NCBI RefSeq assembly: GCF_025965855.1
Contig: NZ_JAOPWB010000243.1
Location: 1 to 41,596, forward strand
Source of the DNA: Mycobacterium sp.
Lineage (GTDB): Bacteria > Actinomycetota > Actinomycetes > Mycobacteriales > Mycobacteriaceae
Direction of reading: 5' to 3'
Length of the DNA stretch: 41,596 bases
Part shown: positions 1 to 7,352 of the stretch, in pieces
Numbering within the stretch: position 1 is the stretch's first letter
How the letters are laid out: each line of letters starts with the position of its first letter
Notes under the pieces: model-generated
Database searches by the model: none
What the model was told of the DNA's origin: nothing
The model's input: the letters and a program-made list of their open reading frames with translations, nothing else
Translations under genes and position numbers: made by a program

Positions 1-127
1 CACCGCCCAGGCCCTCAGCTCCCGGAAAAGACACGACGAGCCCGCAAAGGAGTGGGGACTTCTACATGGCCACCAGTGGGTACTTCCTACTGGCCACAGA
101 TGGGGACTTTCTCACGGCCATTCACAG
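1..127. mobile_element. End of an IS21-like insertion sequence (three terminal repeats)
   Basis: Three 21-bp direct repeats start at 53, 77 and 101, an exact 24-bp period. All follow the pattern TGGGnACTTn...GGCCAy. IS21-family elements carry repeated transposase-binding sites of this kind inside their ends, outside istA/istB. The element body would lie to the left of the window, so bases 1-50 may be the tail of its last gene, although no frame there is recognisable. The outer tip is probably near 125-130. The family assignment rests on remembered repeat style, not on a visible transposase. Confidence 0.5.
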
Positions 128-224
128 GCAGACGAGTCAGGTGACGATTCCACGCATCGATCTTGAAGATGCGCGGTAGTTTCCTTCGAGTTGCAGATGT
201 CACACCGGGGGGTTGAATCGAGAC

Positions 225-335
225 ATGGCGCAGACCAATGCCAACCTGATTTGGAAGATCGCCGATCTACTGCGGGGCCCATATCAGCCGAACCAGTACG
301 GCGATGTGCAGGAAGGAGTCGGCGATGAAAGCTAA
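225..335 (+). pseudogene. hsdM: HsdM (type I methyltransferase) N-terminal stub
   Basis: The frame from ATG 225 reads 36 codons. The first 28, starting MAQTNANLIWKIADLL and ending PNQYGDV, match the characteristic N-terminus of type I restriction-modification methylase subunits, where the sequence normally continues into the ILPF...RRLDC region. Here homology stops at about base 308 and the frame ends at TAA 333-335. Everything after the first helix is gone: the SAM-binding and NPPF motifs, hsdS and hsdR. The stub overlaps the start of the DUF1918 gene, whose ribosome site lies at the breakpoint. It is a deletion relic with no enzymatic function. Confidence 0.75.
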
Positions 336-573
336 CGTAGGCGACTGGTTGGTGATCAAGGGCACGACAACCGAGCGCTCGGACCAGCGGGGGCTTATTA
401 CGGAGGTGCACTCCGCGGACGGCTCGCCTCCCTACGTGGTGCGGTGGCTCGCCACCGGCCATGTGGCGACGGTGGTTCCCGGCCCTGACGCCATTGTGGT
501 GACACCAGAGGAGCAGGAAGCAGCGGACGAGCGGGCACAGGAACGGGCCGCACACCGCGGCACCAACAACTAG
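325..573 (+). CDS. DUF1918 domain small protein
   Basis: This 82-residue protein starts MKANVGDWLVIKG and continues with a short beta-rich region, a VVRWLATGHVATVVPGPDA segment, and an acidic/Ala-rich tail. That is the pattern of the actinobacterial DUF1918 family, small SH3-like barrel proteins of unknown role. The start at 325 is chosen over the in-frame ATG at 304 because AGGAAGGAG (310-318) lies 6 bases upstream of it. It overlaps the truncated hsdM stub, so its original upstream region may have been replaced. No operon partner is visible. The family call is good; the function is unknown. Confidence 0.75.
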   Translation: MKANVGDWLVIKGTTTERSDQRGLITEVHSADGSPPYVVRWLATGHVATVVPGPDAIVVTPEEQEAADERAQERAAHRGTNN

Positions 574-750
574 GTGCTGCGGCTCGCCGTTATCCCCGCG
601 GGCTTGCTGGCGGGCTGGTTAGGCCATCACGTGATGGACTCTCGCGCATGCGGGCGGACGCGGCGAGCGCGTGGGCCGCGTTGCCGCGCACGGAGACCGT
701 CTACGTACACCTCTGGCATTGGGGGCACCAGCAGTTAGTGTCCCCCAGCG

Positions 751-1083
751 CTAGTGTCGGCCCGGGCCAGGTCCGCCAGGACCGTGGTCGCCAGGACCGT
801 GGTCGCCAGGGCCAGGTCCGCCAGGACCGTGGTCGCCCGGACCCCAGCCGCCAGGACCGCGGTCGTCCGGACCCCAGCCGCCAGGACCGCGGTCGCGCCA
901 GTTGTCGTGACAATTCCCCCAGTCCCAGTTATCGCCCCACCCAGGATCCCAGAAGTCACCCGGGCACCATTGCGGGAAAGGCCCCGGCTGGGCTCGCGCG
1001 TCAGTTGCGGCGCCCAAACCGGCCAGCCCCAAAGCAGTGGTCAACGCGAAAGTCGCTGCAGCTAAGCGTGAAAAGCGCTTCAT
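751..1083 (-). CDS. Secreted Gly/Pro/Trp-rich repeat protein
   Basis: This 110-residue protein begins with a clear Sec signal peptide: a basic start (MKRFSR), a hydrophobic Ala/Leu core, and a likely cleavage after ARA near residue 31. The mature part opens with a Trp-rich block containing two cysteines (QWCPGDFWDP and NWDWGNCHDN) that could form a disulfide. It ends in degenerate GPGG-WGP/HGP-GD repeats of 9-10 residues. Small exported proteins of this type occur in mycobacteria without assigned function. The repeat tail is encoded by 15/27-bp DNA repeats and probably varies in length between strains. The signal peptide and the conserved head argue that this minus-strand frame is the real one among several open frames here. 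Confidence 0.7.
   Translation of the reverse strand: MKRFSRLAAATFALTTALGLAGLGAATDARAQPGPFPQWCPGDFWDPGWGDNWDWGNCHDNWRDRGPGGWGPDDRGPGGWGPGDHGPGGPGPGDHGPGDHGPGGPGPGRH
772..898. repeat. Degenerate tandem repeat inside the secreted-protein gene
   Basis: Units of the form CGCCAGGACCGTGGT (15 bp) recur, first back to back and then within 27-bp units containing CGGACCCCAGC. They encode the Gly/Pro-rich tail on the minus strand and keep several other frames open by composition. Confidence 0.7.
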
Positions 1084-1153
1084 AGTACTCAGGTATACCC
1101 AAGTTGAGTGTTGGATACGCGGGCGGTATTTCCCGGCAATTCCCCATCGGTTC

Positions 1154-1521
1154 CTATCCGATCGGCGAACAGAGCTGGCGGGCCGTGGCTGGTGTCAGCG
1201 GCGGGCCGTCGATCTCGGTCACGTGGATGTTCCGGTCTGGTCCTCACGCGAGGGGCGAGTTGTGCTGAGTGGACAGCAGCCCGTCCAGAGCTGATCGCGT
1301 CCCTCGTTTCGTCCTCGCGGAGGTTCAAGATCACGGTGTTGAACATGCTCTCTTCGTAGGCGTTTACCGCATAGACCCAGGCGGTACCGGAGGCAATCAG
1401 GTCACCGACCGCGTCGTTGATTCGGTCGTTGCGTTCCTTGCGTCTCGCGCCCCGGGTGGACACAGAGTTAGCGGCCTGCGTGATGATCACGCCTGCGAGT
1501 GAAGGTGACCGTGAGGGCCAT
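1154..1521 (-). pseudogene. Frameshifted small membrane-anchored hypothetical gene
   Basis: The clearest coding stretch (about 1260-1500) reads VIITQAANSV, then a charged RRKERNDRINDAVGDLI, then TAWVYAVNAYEESMF. It looks like a conserved helical protein behind an N-terminal membrane anchor. The start MALTVTF (ATG at 1521) lies in a different frame that runs out near 1500. The natural C-terminus, NIHVTEIDGPPLTP up to TAG at 1154-1156, lies in a third frame. Two small indels, near 1495-1505 and 1235-1250, would restore a protein of about 121 residues. The family is not recognised. The alternative is an intact 159-residue frame (1089-1568), which has implausible ends. Confidence 0.4.
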
Positions 1522-1698
1522 CCCCCATCCTGGTTTGTAGAACACGCCCAGCACCGTATGTCGCTCATGTCGGCGCCAGCAAGCGCTGCAGCGCGGCCTG
1601 GGCATGGCGTGCCGGACCGGCGGCGCCCGGGTCCCCCGTCCTATCCGGAGCGGCCGCAAGACTAAACGTTGAGCAGCGCCGCGCGCTAGAAAGAAACC

Positions 1699-2211
1699 AT
1701 GGGCGATCACGAACAGGAGTACTACCGGGCCGACGTACAGGGCCTCTCACGGCAGGATCCGACTACCCGCATGAGAGACCCGCGTGACGGACGGGAGCAC
1801 ACCTACGTAACGACCAACTTGGATGTCGCTCGGGCATTCGCGCTCGGCGCCAACGACGGCAACAGTTCTGTCTACGGGGTCGAACTCGATGACCCAATCA
1901 TGTGGGACACAGAGATCAAACAGCTGCAACACGGCACACGGTTCCTTATGTCGCGCGGGGGAACCGTCGCAGATGTCGTGGAGGAAAACCCCGCTATGAC
2001 GCCTGAGGAAGCGCGCGAAGTCATGTCCGAGTATGCCCGCTGGGCCAGGTATGGTTCCCCCGTCTATGACGACGAGGGCTACGCCACTGTGCCGCCAGGC
2101 CTGTCCCAGGTATGCACCGCGGAGCAACTGCGTCAGCTTGGCCGGTATCCGCCTCCGTTTTCGATCGTCGCGTTGGCAGAGTTCTTCGCTCGTCCGGGAA
2201 ACTCCGGCTAG
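1699..2211 (+). CDS. Putative ADP-ribosyltransferase-fold protein (Arr-like)
   Basis: This 170-residue protein contains EYYRADVQGL near the start. About 25 residues later comes REHTYVTTNLDVARAFALGA and then SVYGVELDDPIMWD. This order (Y/F-Y-x-A/G..., H-x-Y-x-T/S, an AxAFA helix, then VY-x-V-E) resembles rifampicin ADP-ribosyltransferase Arr and related small ARTs, where an early His, a central Tyr and a later Asp bind NAD. The usual FYHGT motif reads YYRAD here, so the His is absent. The C-terminal half (residues 90-170) is not recognised. It could be an ART toxin-like protein, an inactive relative or an unrelated fold. It stands alone, with a weak ribosome site before ATG 1699, among pseudogenes. 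Confidence 0.4.
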   Translation: MGDHEQEYYRADVQGLSRQDPTTRMRDPRDGREHTYVTTNLDVARAFALGANDGNSSVYGVELDDPIMWDTEIKQLQHGTRFLMSRGGTVADVVEENPAMTPEEAREVMSEYARWARYGSPVYDDEGYATVPPGLSQVCTAEQLRQLGRYPPPFSIVALAEFFARPGNSG

Positions 2212-2293
2212 AGAGGTGGCAGACACATCTGATGAAGCCGACCGAGGCCGAGCCTGGAATGCCGCAGCTCTCGACGACGCTGCGGCGGCCACC

Positions 2294-2612
2294 GGTCGGT
2301 ACGCCATGTCTACTGCGGTGTATGAGGCCGAAGACACCGTGATGGGTCGTGTGGTGGCGGTGAAGCTGCTGGCGGCCCCGTACTCGCAGAACCAGGTTTT
2401 TAGGCAGCGGCTGTACCGGGAGGCGCGTGCCGCGGGGAGGCTGCATGAGCCGCATGTGGTGCCCATCCAACCAGTGCGGGGAGATCGACGGGCAGTTCTA
2501 CGTAGACATGCGACTGATCGAAGGTACCGATCTGCGCGCCATGTTGACGCGGCGTGGCCTGCTGAGCTCGGCACGGACGGTGGCGATCGTACGCCAGATC
2601 GCCGCCGCGCTT
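2294..2612 (+). pseudogene. Serine/threonine protein kinase N-lobe fragment, frameshifted
   Basis: The fragment carries the kinase N-lobe. It has VYEAEDTVMGRVVAVKLL with the ATP-binding Lys (VAVK), an alpha-C helix region FRQRLYREARAAGRL whose Glu would pair with that Lys, HVVPI, and then in the next frame QCGEIDGQFYVDMRLIEGTDL and the RTVAIVRQIAAAL helix. One extra A at 2469/2470 explains the frame change (PIHQC becomes PIQPV). The Gly-rich loop is replaced by an unrelated sequence (RYAMSTA). Homology ends before the catalytic HRD and DFG motifs. It most resembles mycobacterial PknD/E/F/H-type kinases. It cannot encode an active kinase. Confidence 0.75.
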
Positions 2613-2913
2613 CCCCAGCGCGCCTTCTCCGACGAATGTGCCGCCCCTGCGGATAGCCGACCGGTACGTGGCTGGGCGTAAGCATCGCTGACGACGCTCA
2701 GCGCCGCGACCTCGCTGACAAAGTCGGCTACGGCTCCGCTACCACCCCACCCGGTGACCTCACATCGCCGGACCGGCAGACGCCACCGCGAGTCGGCCCC
2801 GATTCCCCGTTCCGGCAAAGGAAATTGAAGGACTCGTGGCGACCGGGACTGGCGACAGCCCGGGCTGGGCCGTTGCCGACCTGGATGAAGGCAATGGACC
2901 TCGGGAATCGCGC
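2613..2913. other. Gap without a recognisable gene
   Basis: The 301 bases between the kinase breakpoint and the Ddn-like gene hold no credible intact gene. A minus-strand frame with the stretch AVADFVSEVAALSVVSDAY (about 2650-2740) has protein-like composition and may be a remnant, but no family was recognised. Confidence 0.35.
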
Positions 2914-3267
2914 CTACCGGTCGTCCAGCTTGACCGTGACGGTCACCTGGCCCTGATCGTCGCGGGTCGCGACGGCGTGCCCGGTTCGGTCGGTGCCGTT
3001 GAGCCGCAGCGTAATCGGGCCGCCGCCGCCCAGGAAGTTTCGCCACCAGTTCTTGGCGCCGGGAAGCCCGACACCGATGACAACCTCGTCACCGACCCGC
3101 CGGTAATTCACCGGTGTGGTGAACGTCTTGCCTGAGCGACGGCCGACGTAGGAAATCATCACCAGGTTTCGGCGCACAACGTTGCCCAACAGGGGCACAT
3201 CGATAAGCTTCGCCGCGACAGCGTTAAAGGCGGGCACTATCGGGGTACCGAATATTCCGCGGCGCAT
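2914..3267 (-). CDS. Ddn-like F420H2-dependent nitroreductase/quinone reductase family protein
   Basis: This protein of about 117 residues has the deazaflavin-dependent nitroreductase signature: PLLGNVVRRNLVMISYVGRRSGKTFTTPVNYRR, then VVIGVGLPGAKNWWRNFLGGG, then a short strand TVTVKLDD. In this split-barrel family the GRRSGK and NWWRN segments bind F420 and its phosphate tail, and members reduce quinones or activate nitroimidazoles. ATG 3267 is preferred over GTG 3270 because AAGGAG lies 6 bases upstream of the ATG. The gene is complete, although it ends slightly early compared with Ddn (about 150 residues). Its start lies only 23 bp from the broken integrase on the other strand. Confidence 0.8.
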   Translation of the reverse strand: MRRGIFGTPIVPAFNAVAAKLIDVPLLGNVVRRNLVMISYVGRRSGKTFTTPVNYRRVGDEVVIGVGLPGAKNWWRNFLGGGGPITLRLNGTDRTGHAVATRDDQGQVTVTVKLDDR

Positions 3268-3289
3268 CACAATCTCCTTGGGCCGAGCG

Positions 3290-4278
3290 ATGCTCGCCAG
3301 CCTAGCCGGGCCTCAGCCCACGCTTCAGTACGTCGACCCGAAGGCGGGGCAAATCACGTTCCGGGACTATGCGGAGCGGTGGCGGGGAATGCAGGTACAG
3401 CGGCTCAGCTCACAGGCGCACGTCGAGACAATGCTTCGCAGGCACGCCTATCCGACGCTGGGCGACCGCTGCCTTTCGTCGATCATGCCCAGCGATATAC
3501 AGGCGTGGGTAAAGGGCCTGGCGCTGGCCCCGGCCACGGTCGGGGTGGTGCACGGCATAGTTTCCACGGTGATGAAAACGGCGATCCGGGATCGGCGGAT
3601 CGCATCAAACCCGTGCGACGGAACGAAGTTGCCGAAGGTGCAGCGCAAGCAGGTGGTGCCGCTGGTGACCGAGCAAGTGGAAGCGGTCCGTGCCGTCCTT
3701 CCCCCGCAGCTACAGGCGCTCGTCACGCTGGCGGCGGGGACCGGCATGCGTCAGGGGGAATGCTTCGGGTTGACAGTGGCCGCGTGCGGTTTCTTGAGCG
3801 CGTGGTGACGGTGGACCGGCAGCTCGTCACGGTGCAGGGCCGGGCACCGGAATTGGCTCCGCCTAAGACGCGGGCCAGCAACCGGACAATTCCATTGCCC
3901 CGGGTGGTTGTGGACGCGCTGGCGGCACATCTAGCGGAGTTTCCCGACGGCCCTGACGGCCTGGTGTTCACTCTGGCGGGGAAGCCGATAACCCGGTCGG
4001 TGTTCGGGCACAAGTGGCGCGCTGCGGTCAAGGCGGCTGGGCTTCCTGCCGGGACGGGCTTCCACGCCTTGCGCCACTAATACGCAAGCCTGTTGATCCG
4101 TCACGTGGAGAGTGTGAAGACGGTCCAGTCACGGCTCGGCCACGCCAGCGCGGTCGAGACGCTGGACACTTACAGCCATCTGTGGCCCGATTCTGACGAC
4201 CGGACGCGGGACGCGATTGATTCGGTGCTCGGATTTACTGCGGACGCACTGCGGATGGAGGCGGCTCCGACCAGCTGA
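3290..4278 (+). pseudogene. int: Phage-type tyrosine integrase, inactivated
   Basis: The sequence carries a core-binding domain (TFRDYAERWRGMQVQRLSS through LPKVQRKQVVPL) and a catalytic domain with GTGMRQGE (first catalytic Arg), FHALRH (HxxR), LGHASAVETLDTYSH (GH...Y nucleophile). One base is missing between 3779 and 3780: restoring it turns GLTVAAC into GLTVDRVRFLERV. TAA at 4078-4080 then replaces the Tyr codon after HALRH, and the same frame continues to TGA 4276-4278. The usual N-terminal arm-binding domain (about 50 residues) is missing, so the 5' end is truncated as well. This is typical of mycobacterial prophage or genomic-island integrases. It lies tail-to-tail with rnpB, 22 bp from its 3' end. 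Confidence 0.85.
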
Positions 4279-4300
4279 ATATGCAGGTCGCAGACGTAAG

Positions 4301-4716
4301 GCGGACGAGTTGGCCTGTAAGCCGGATTCTGTTCCCCGCCGCCGCGGCATAAGCAACGGCGGCGGAGCGGCGACCATCCATCTGGGCACACCGTTGCCGG
4401 GTGCCTCGAGCGGCCTACCCGCAGGCTCGGGCGAGCAACCCTCGAACGCCTGCGCGGCCGCACTGGGTGCGGCCTTCTTGGCCTTGCTTCGGGTGGGGTT
4501 TGCCTAGCCATTCCGGTCACCCGGAATGCTGGTGCGCGCTTACCGCACCGTTTCACCCTTACCACCGCGGGGGTGGCGGTTTGTTTTCTGTGGCACTTTC
4601 CCGCGAGTCACCTCGGATTGCCGTTAGCAATCACCCTGCTCTGTGAAGTCCGGACTTTCCTCGACTCGACGCCGGCGGACCGACGCGAGCCGCGGCCGCC
4701 CGGCCAACTCGTCCGC
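4301..4716 (-). ncRNA. rnpB: RNase P RNA (class A)
   Basis: This is the catalytic RNA that trims tRNA 5' leaders. The minus strand contains the conserved GAGGAAAGTCC (4652-4662) near the 5' end and CGGCTTACAGGCC (4312-4324) near the 3' end. The termini form a perfect 15-bp P1 helix: 4702-4716 pairs with 4301-4315. The interior has the expected GGTGAAACGGTGCGGTAAG block and the actinobacterial GC-rich P-helices. Length is about 416 nt. The ends are set by P1 and may extend by a few bases. The promoter should lie in 4717-4810, but no convincing -35/-10 pair is seen. Confidence 0.95.
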
Positions 4717-4824
4717 GACGATCCACGGTACCCGCAGCGGAATCTGCTGACCAGCGGCCATTGGGCCGCGGCCCCATCTATTCAATCATTGCCTAAATAG
4801 CGATGTTGGTGTCACGCTGAGCCC

Positions 4825-6000
4825 ATGACAGACACGGAAGGCTTCGTCGATCAGTCGGTGATGGGTCTCGCTGAGCCTCAGCCGATGTACAAGGCGTTGC
4901 GGGAAACGACCCCGGTGTTCCGGTCGCCTCAGGCGGTGGTCCTGAGCCGCCTCGCCGACATCGAGATGGCGCTCAAGCACACCGAATTGTTCTCGTCGAA
5001 CATGGACGCGGTCGACCTCGGCAACATCCGCCCGATGATCCCGCTGCAAATCGACCCGCCCGAGCACGCGAAGTACCGCCGCGTCCTCGATCCACTGTTC
5101 ACGCCGCGGGAGATGGCCCGGCGCGAACCCCGTGTCACCGACCTCGTCAACGAGATGATCGACCGCTTCGCCGGCCGGGGCGAATGCGACTTCCACGAAG
5201 AGTTCGCCGTCCCGCTTCCGTGCACCGTCTTCCTGCAATTGCTCGGCCTGCCGCTGGATGACCTCGACAAGTTCCTGGTCTGGAAGGACCACATCATCCG
5301 CCCCGAGGGCGACTCCGGCTTTGACCGCCGCCACGACACCTGCGCAGGCACGGCGCAACAGATCTACGACTACTTCGACCGCGCCATCGACGACCACATC
5401 GCCGGCCCGCGCGACGACGTGCTATCCGCCATGATCGCGGCGAACTTCAAAGAGGACGGCGGGACACTATCCCGCGAGGAGCTGCTCGACGTCTGCTTCC
5501 TGTTCCTCATCGCGGGGCTGGACACCGTGACGGACTCCCTGGACTGCTTCTTCGTGTACCTGGCACGCCATCCCGACCACCGTCACCAGCTCGTCGAGCA
5601 ACCCGAGATCCTGCCGAGCGCCATCGAGGAGCTGTTGCGTTGGGAGACGCCGGTGCCCGGCGTCGCCCGCGTCGCCATCCAGGACACCGAGGTGGGCGGA
5701 TGTCCCATCAGCAAGGGCGAACGGGTCAGCCCGTTGCTGGGTGCGGCCAACACCGACCCGGCCGAGTTTCCCGACCCGGAACTCGTGGACTTCAACCGCA
5801 ACCCGAATCGGCACCGCGCGTTCGGCGGTGGTCCGCACCGCTGCCTGGGATCCCACCTGGCTCGCATGGAGCTGCGGGTGGCGCTGCGCGAATTCCACCG
5901 CCGCATCCCGGATTACGAGATCAAGCCCGGCACGCAGCTGACGTACACCGCCGCGCTGCGGTCGGTGGAGTCGCTGCCCTTGGTGTTCCCGGTGTCATGA
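4825..6000 (+). CDS. Cytochrome P450 (with partner ferredoxin)
   Basis: This 391-residue soluble P450 has an I-helix oxygen motif AGLDTVTDS, an E-x-x-R pair in EELLR of the K-helix, and the heme loop FGGGPHRCLGSHL with the proximal Cys at 340. It would hydroxylate a small or lipid substrate using electrons from the adjacent ferredoxin, whose ATG overlaps its stop (ATGA, 5997-6000), so the two are translationally coupled. Length and motifs are normal for bacterial CYPs. The substrate and CYP family are not assignable by eye. The position beside an alcohol dehydrogenase and an aldehyde dehydrogenase suggests an oxidation cascade: hydroxylation to an alcohol, then aldehyde, then acid. Confidence 0.95.
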   Translation: MTDTEGFVDQSVMGLAEPQPMYKALRETTPVFRSPQAVVLSRLADIEMALKHTELFSSNMDAVDLGNIRPMIPLQIDPPEHAKYRRVLDPLFTPREMARREPRVTDLVNEMIDRFAGRGECDFHEEFAVPLPCTVFLQLLGLPLDDLDKFLVWKDHIIRPEGDSGFDRRHDTCAGTAQQIYDYFDRAIDDHIAGPRDDVLSAMIAANFKEDGGTLSREELLDVCFLFLIAGLDTVTDSLDCFFVYLARHPDHRHQLVEQPEILPSAIEELLRWETPVPGVARVAIQDTEVGGCPISKGERVSPLLGAANTDPAEFPDPELVDFNRNPNRHRAFGGGPHRCLGSHLARMELRVALREFHRRIPDYEIKPGTQLTYTAALRSVESLPLVFPVS

Positions 6001-6191
6001 CCCGCCTCGGCGTCGACGCCGACCGCTGCACGGGGCACGGCCGCTGCTACACCTTGGCGCCCGACGTCTTCGACGCCGACGACGTGGGCCACTGCGTCGT
6101 GCTCGTCGAGGAAGTCTCGGGCGAACTAGAGGCGCAAGCCGTCGCCGGTGAACAGAACTGCCCGGAGCAGGCAATTACCCTGTCGCGCTGA
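5997..6191 (+). CDS. Mycobacterial P450-type [3Fe-4S] ferredoxin with His in the cluster motif
   Basis: This 64-residue ferredoxin contains DRCTGHGRC, later Cys in QNCPEQAI, and APDVF between them. The cluster motif is Cys-x2-His-x2-Cys...Cys-Pro: the middle position of the usual CxxCxxC is His. Such atypical single-cluster ferredoxins are known partners of mycobacterial P450s. It should pass electrons to the coupled upstream P450. Only 3 bp separate its stop from the stop of the convergent alcohol dehydrogenase. Confidence 0.93.
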   Translation: MTRLGVDADRCTGHGRCYTLAPDVFDADDVGHCVVLVEEVSGELEAQAVAGEQNCPEQAITLSR

Positions 6192-6194
6192 GGG

Positions 6195-7277
6195 TTACGC
6201 GAAGCACACCACGCTGCGCGCACCCCGCCCGGCGGTCATGTCGGTGAACGCGGCCTCGACGTCGTCGATGCCGATCCGCCGCGTGACCAGCGCTTCGAGG
6301 TCGAGCTTGCCGCGTTGGGCGAGCGCGGCGAGCACCGGGATGTCGCGCGCCGGGTCGCTGGCGCCGTAGACGCTGCCCTGGATCGCCTTGCCGTCGGCCA
6401 TCAACGACAGCGCGGGAAACGTCACCTCCTCGGCGATTCCGGCGGCGCCCACCAAGGTGACCTTGCCGCCGCGACGGGTGGCTTCGTAGGCCAGGCGCAT
6501 CGTGGCGGGCTTGCCCACCACCTCGATTCCGTGATCGACCCCGAGGCCCCCGGTGAGGTCGCGCACGGCGGCGACGAGGTCGACCTCGCTGGCGTCGATG
6601 GTGTCGGTTGCCCCGTTGGCCGCCGCGGCGGGAAGCTGGCCGGCGGCCCGGTCGGCGGCGATGATCGGCGCCGCGCCGGCCAGCCGCGCACCTTGGATTG
6701 CGGCCAAACCCACACCGCCGCAACCGATCACGAGCACACTCTCCCCCGGGCGCACGGCCGCCGTGCGCATCACCGCGCCGACCCCGGTGGTGACGCCGCA
6801 GCCCAGCAGCGCGGCGAGGTCGAGCGGCAGCGACTCGTCGACCGGCACCACCGCCGCGGCCGGCAGCAGCGTCTCCTCGGCCAGCGAACCGACACCCATC
6901 CCCGGCCACACGGGGGCGCCGGCGCCCTCGGCGTACGGGCCGCCGTAGGCGTGGTCGTAGCCGTGCACGCACAGCTGGGCCTCGCCGCGCAGGCAATGCG
7001 GGCAGGACCGGCAGGGCACGCTCCAGGTCAGCACCACGTGGTCACCCGTGCTGACCGTGCCGACGTCGGCGCCGACCTCGGCGACGATCCCCGCGCCCTC
7101 GTGCCCGAGCGTCGACGGCAGCAGCGTCGGTATCGCTCCGTCGCGCAACGACAGATCGCTGTGGCACACGCCGCTGGCGTGCAATCGCACCCGTACCTCG
7201 TGACCGCGCAGGGGCCTTAGCGCGAGCTCCTCCACCGCCGTGGGTTGTCCGACCTCGCGCAGCACGACGGCTTTCAT
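6195..7277 (-). CDS. Zinc-dependent alcohol dehydrogenase
   Basis: This 360-residue medium-chain dehydrogenase has a catalytic zinc set (GVCHSD, GHEGAG, later Cys in LLGCGVTTG), a structural zinc lobe with four cysteines (CRSCPHCLRGEAQLC), and an NAD Rossmann motif GCGGVGLAAIQG. It oxidises primary alcohols to aldehydes, and the layout is that of class III-like enzymes with the VTTG...V region. Start MKAVVLREVG at 7277 is the family's normal N-terminus; a frame extension upstream to 7340 has no such support. It is divergent from the aldehyde dehydrogenase across 75 bp, and the two would work in sequence. The operator candidate at 7299-7319 may control both. Confidence 0.93.
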   Translation of the reverse strand: MKAVVLREVGQPTAVEELALRPLRGHEVRVRLHASGVCHSDLSLRDGAIPTLLPSTLGHEGAGIVAEVGADVGTVSTGDHVVLTWSVPCRSCPHCLRGEAQLCVHGYDHAYGGPYAEGAGAPVWPGMGVGSLAEETLLPAAAVVPVDESLPLDLAALLGCGVTTGVGAVMRTAAVRPGESVLVIGCGGVGLAAIQGARLAGAAPIIAADRAAGQLPAAAANGATDTIDASEVDLVAAVRDLTGGLGVDHGIEVVGKPATMRLAYEATRRGGKVTLVGAAGIAEEVTFPALSLMADGKAIQGSVYGASDPARDIPVLAALAQRGKLDLEALVTRRIGIDDVEAAFTDMTAGRGARSVVCFA

Positions 7278-7298
7278 CGGACCGGGCCTGTGATCTGC

Positions 7299-7319
7299 GT
7301 CATAGCGACATACGATGAC
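7299..7319. promoter_or_regulatory. Imperfect 21-bp inverted repeat in the ADH/ALDH divergent promoter
   Basis: The arms GTCAT (7299-7303) and ATGAC (7315-7319) are perfect, with a further G-C match at positions 7 and 15 of the dyad. It sits in the 75-bp gap between two divergent genes, where a shared repressor or activator would bind. The regulator is unknown and no regulator gene is adjacent. Confidence 0.35.
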
Positions 7320-7352
7320 GGGACAACCGCACCGGGTCAAGGGAGACGGGTC

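Noticed and set aside
520..540. Copy of the rnpB 3' end (CGGACGAG) as an att repeat
   Set aside because: Only 8-9 bases match, inside the DUF1918 gene; expected by chance at this GC content.
112..555. Minus-strand frame opposite the hsdM stub and DUF1918
   Set aside because: No motif is present, and it overlaps two recognisable plus-strand reading frames.
772..898. CRISPR-like periodic repeats
   Set aside because: Units are 15/27 bp with no unique spacers and encode a protein repeat.
648..1085. Plus-strand frames over the Gly/Pro-rich gene
   Set aside because: They are kept open by the tandem repeat; the minus-strand frame has a signal peptide and conserved cysteines.
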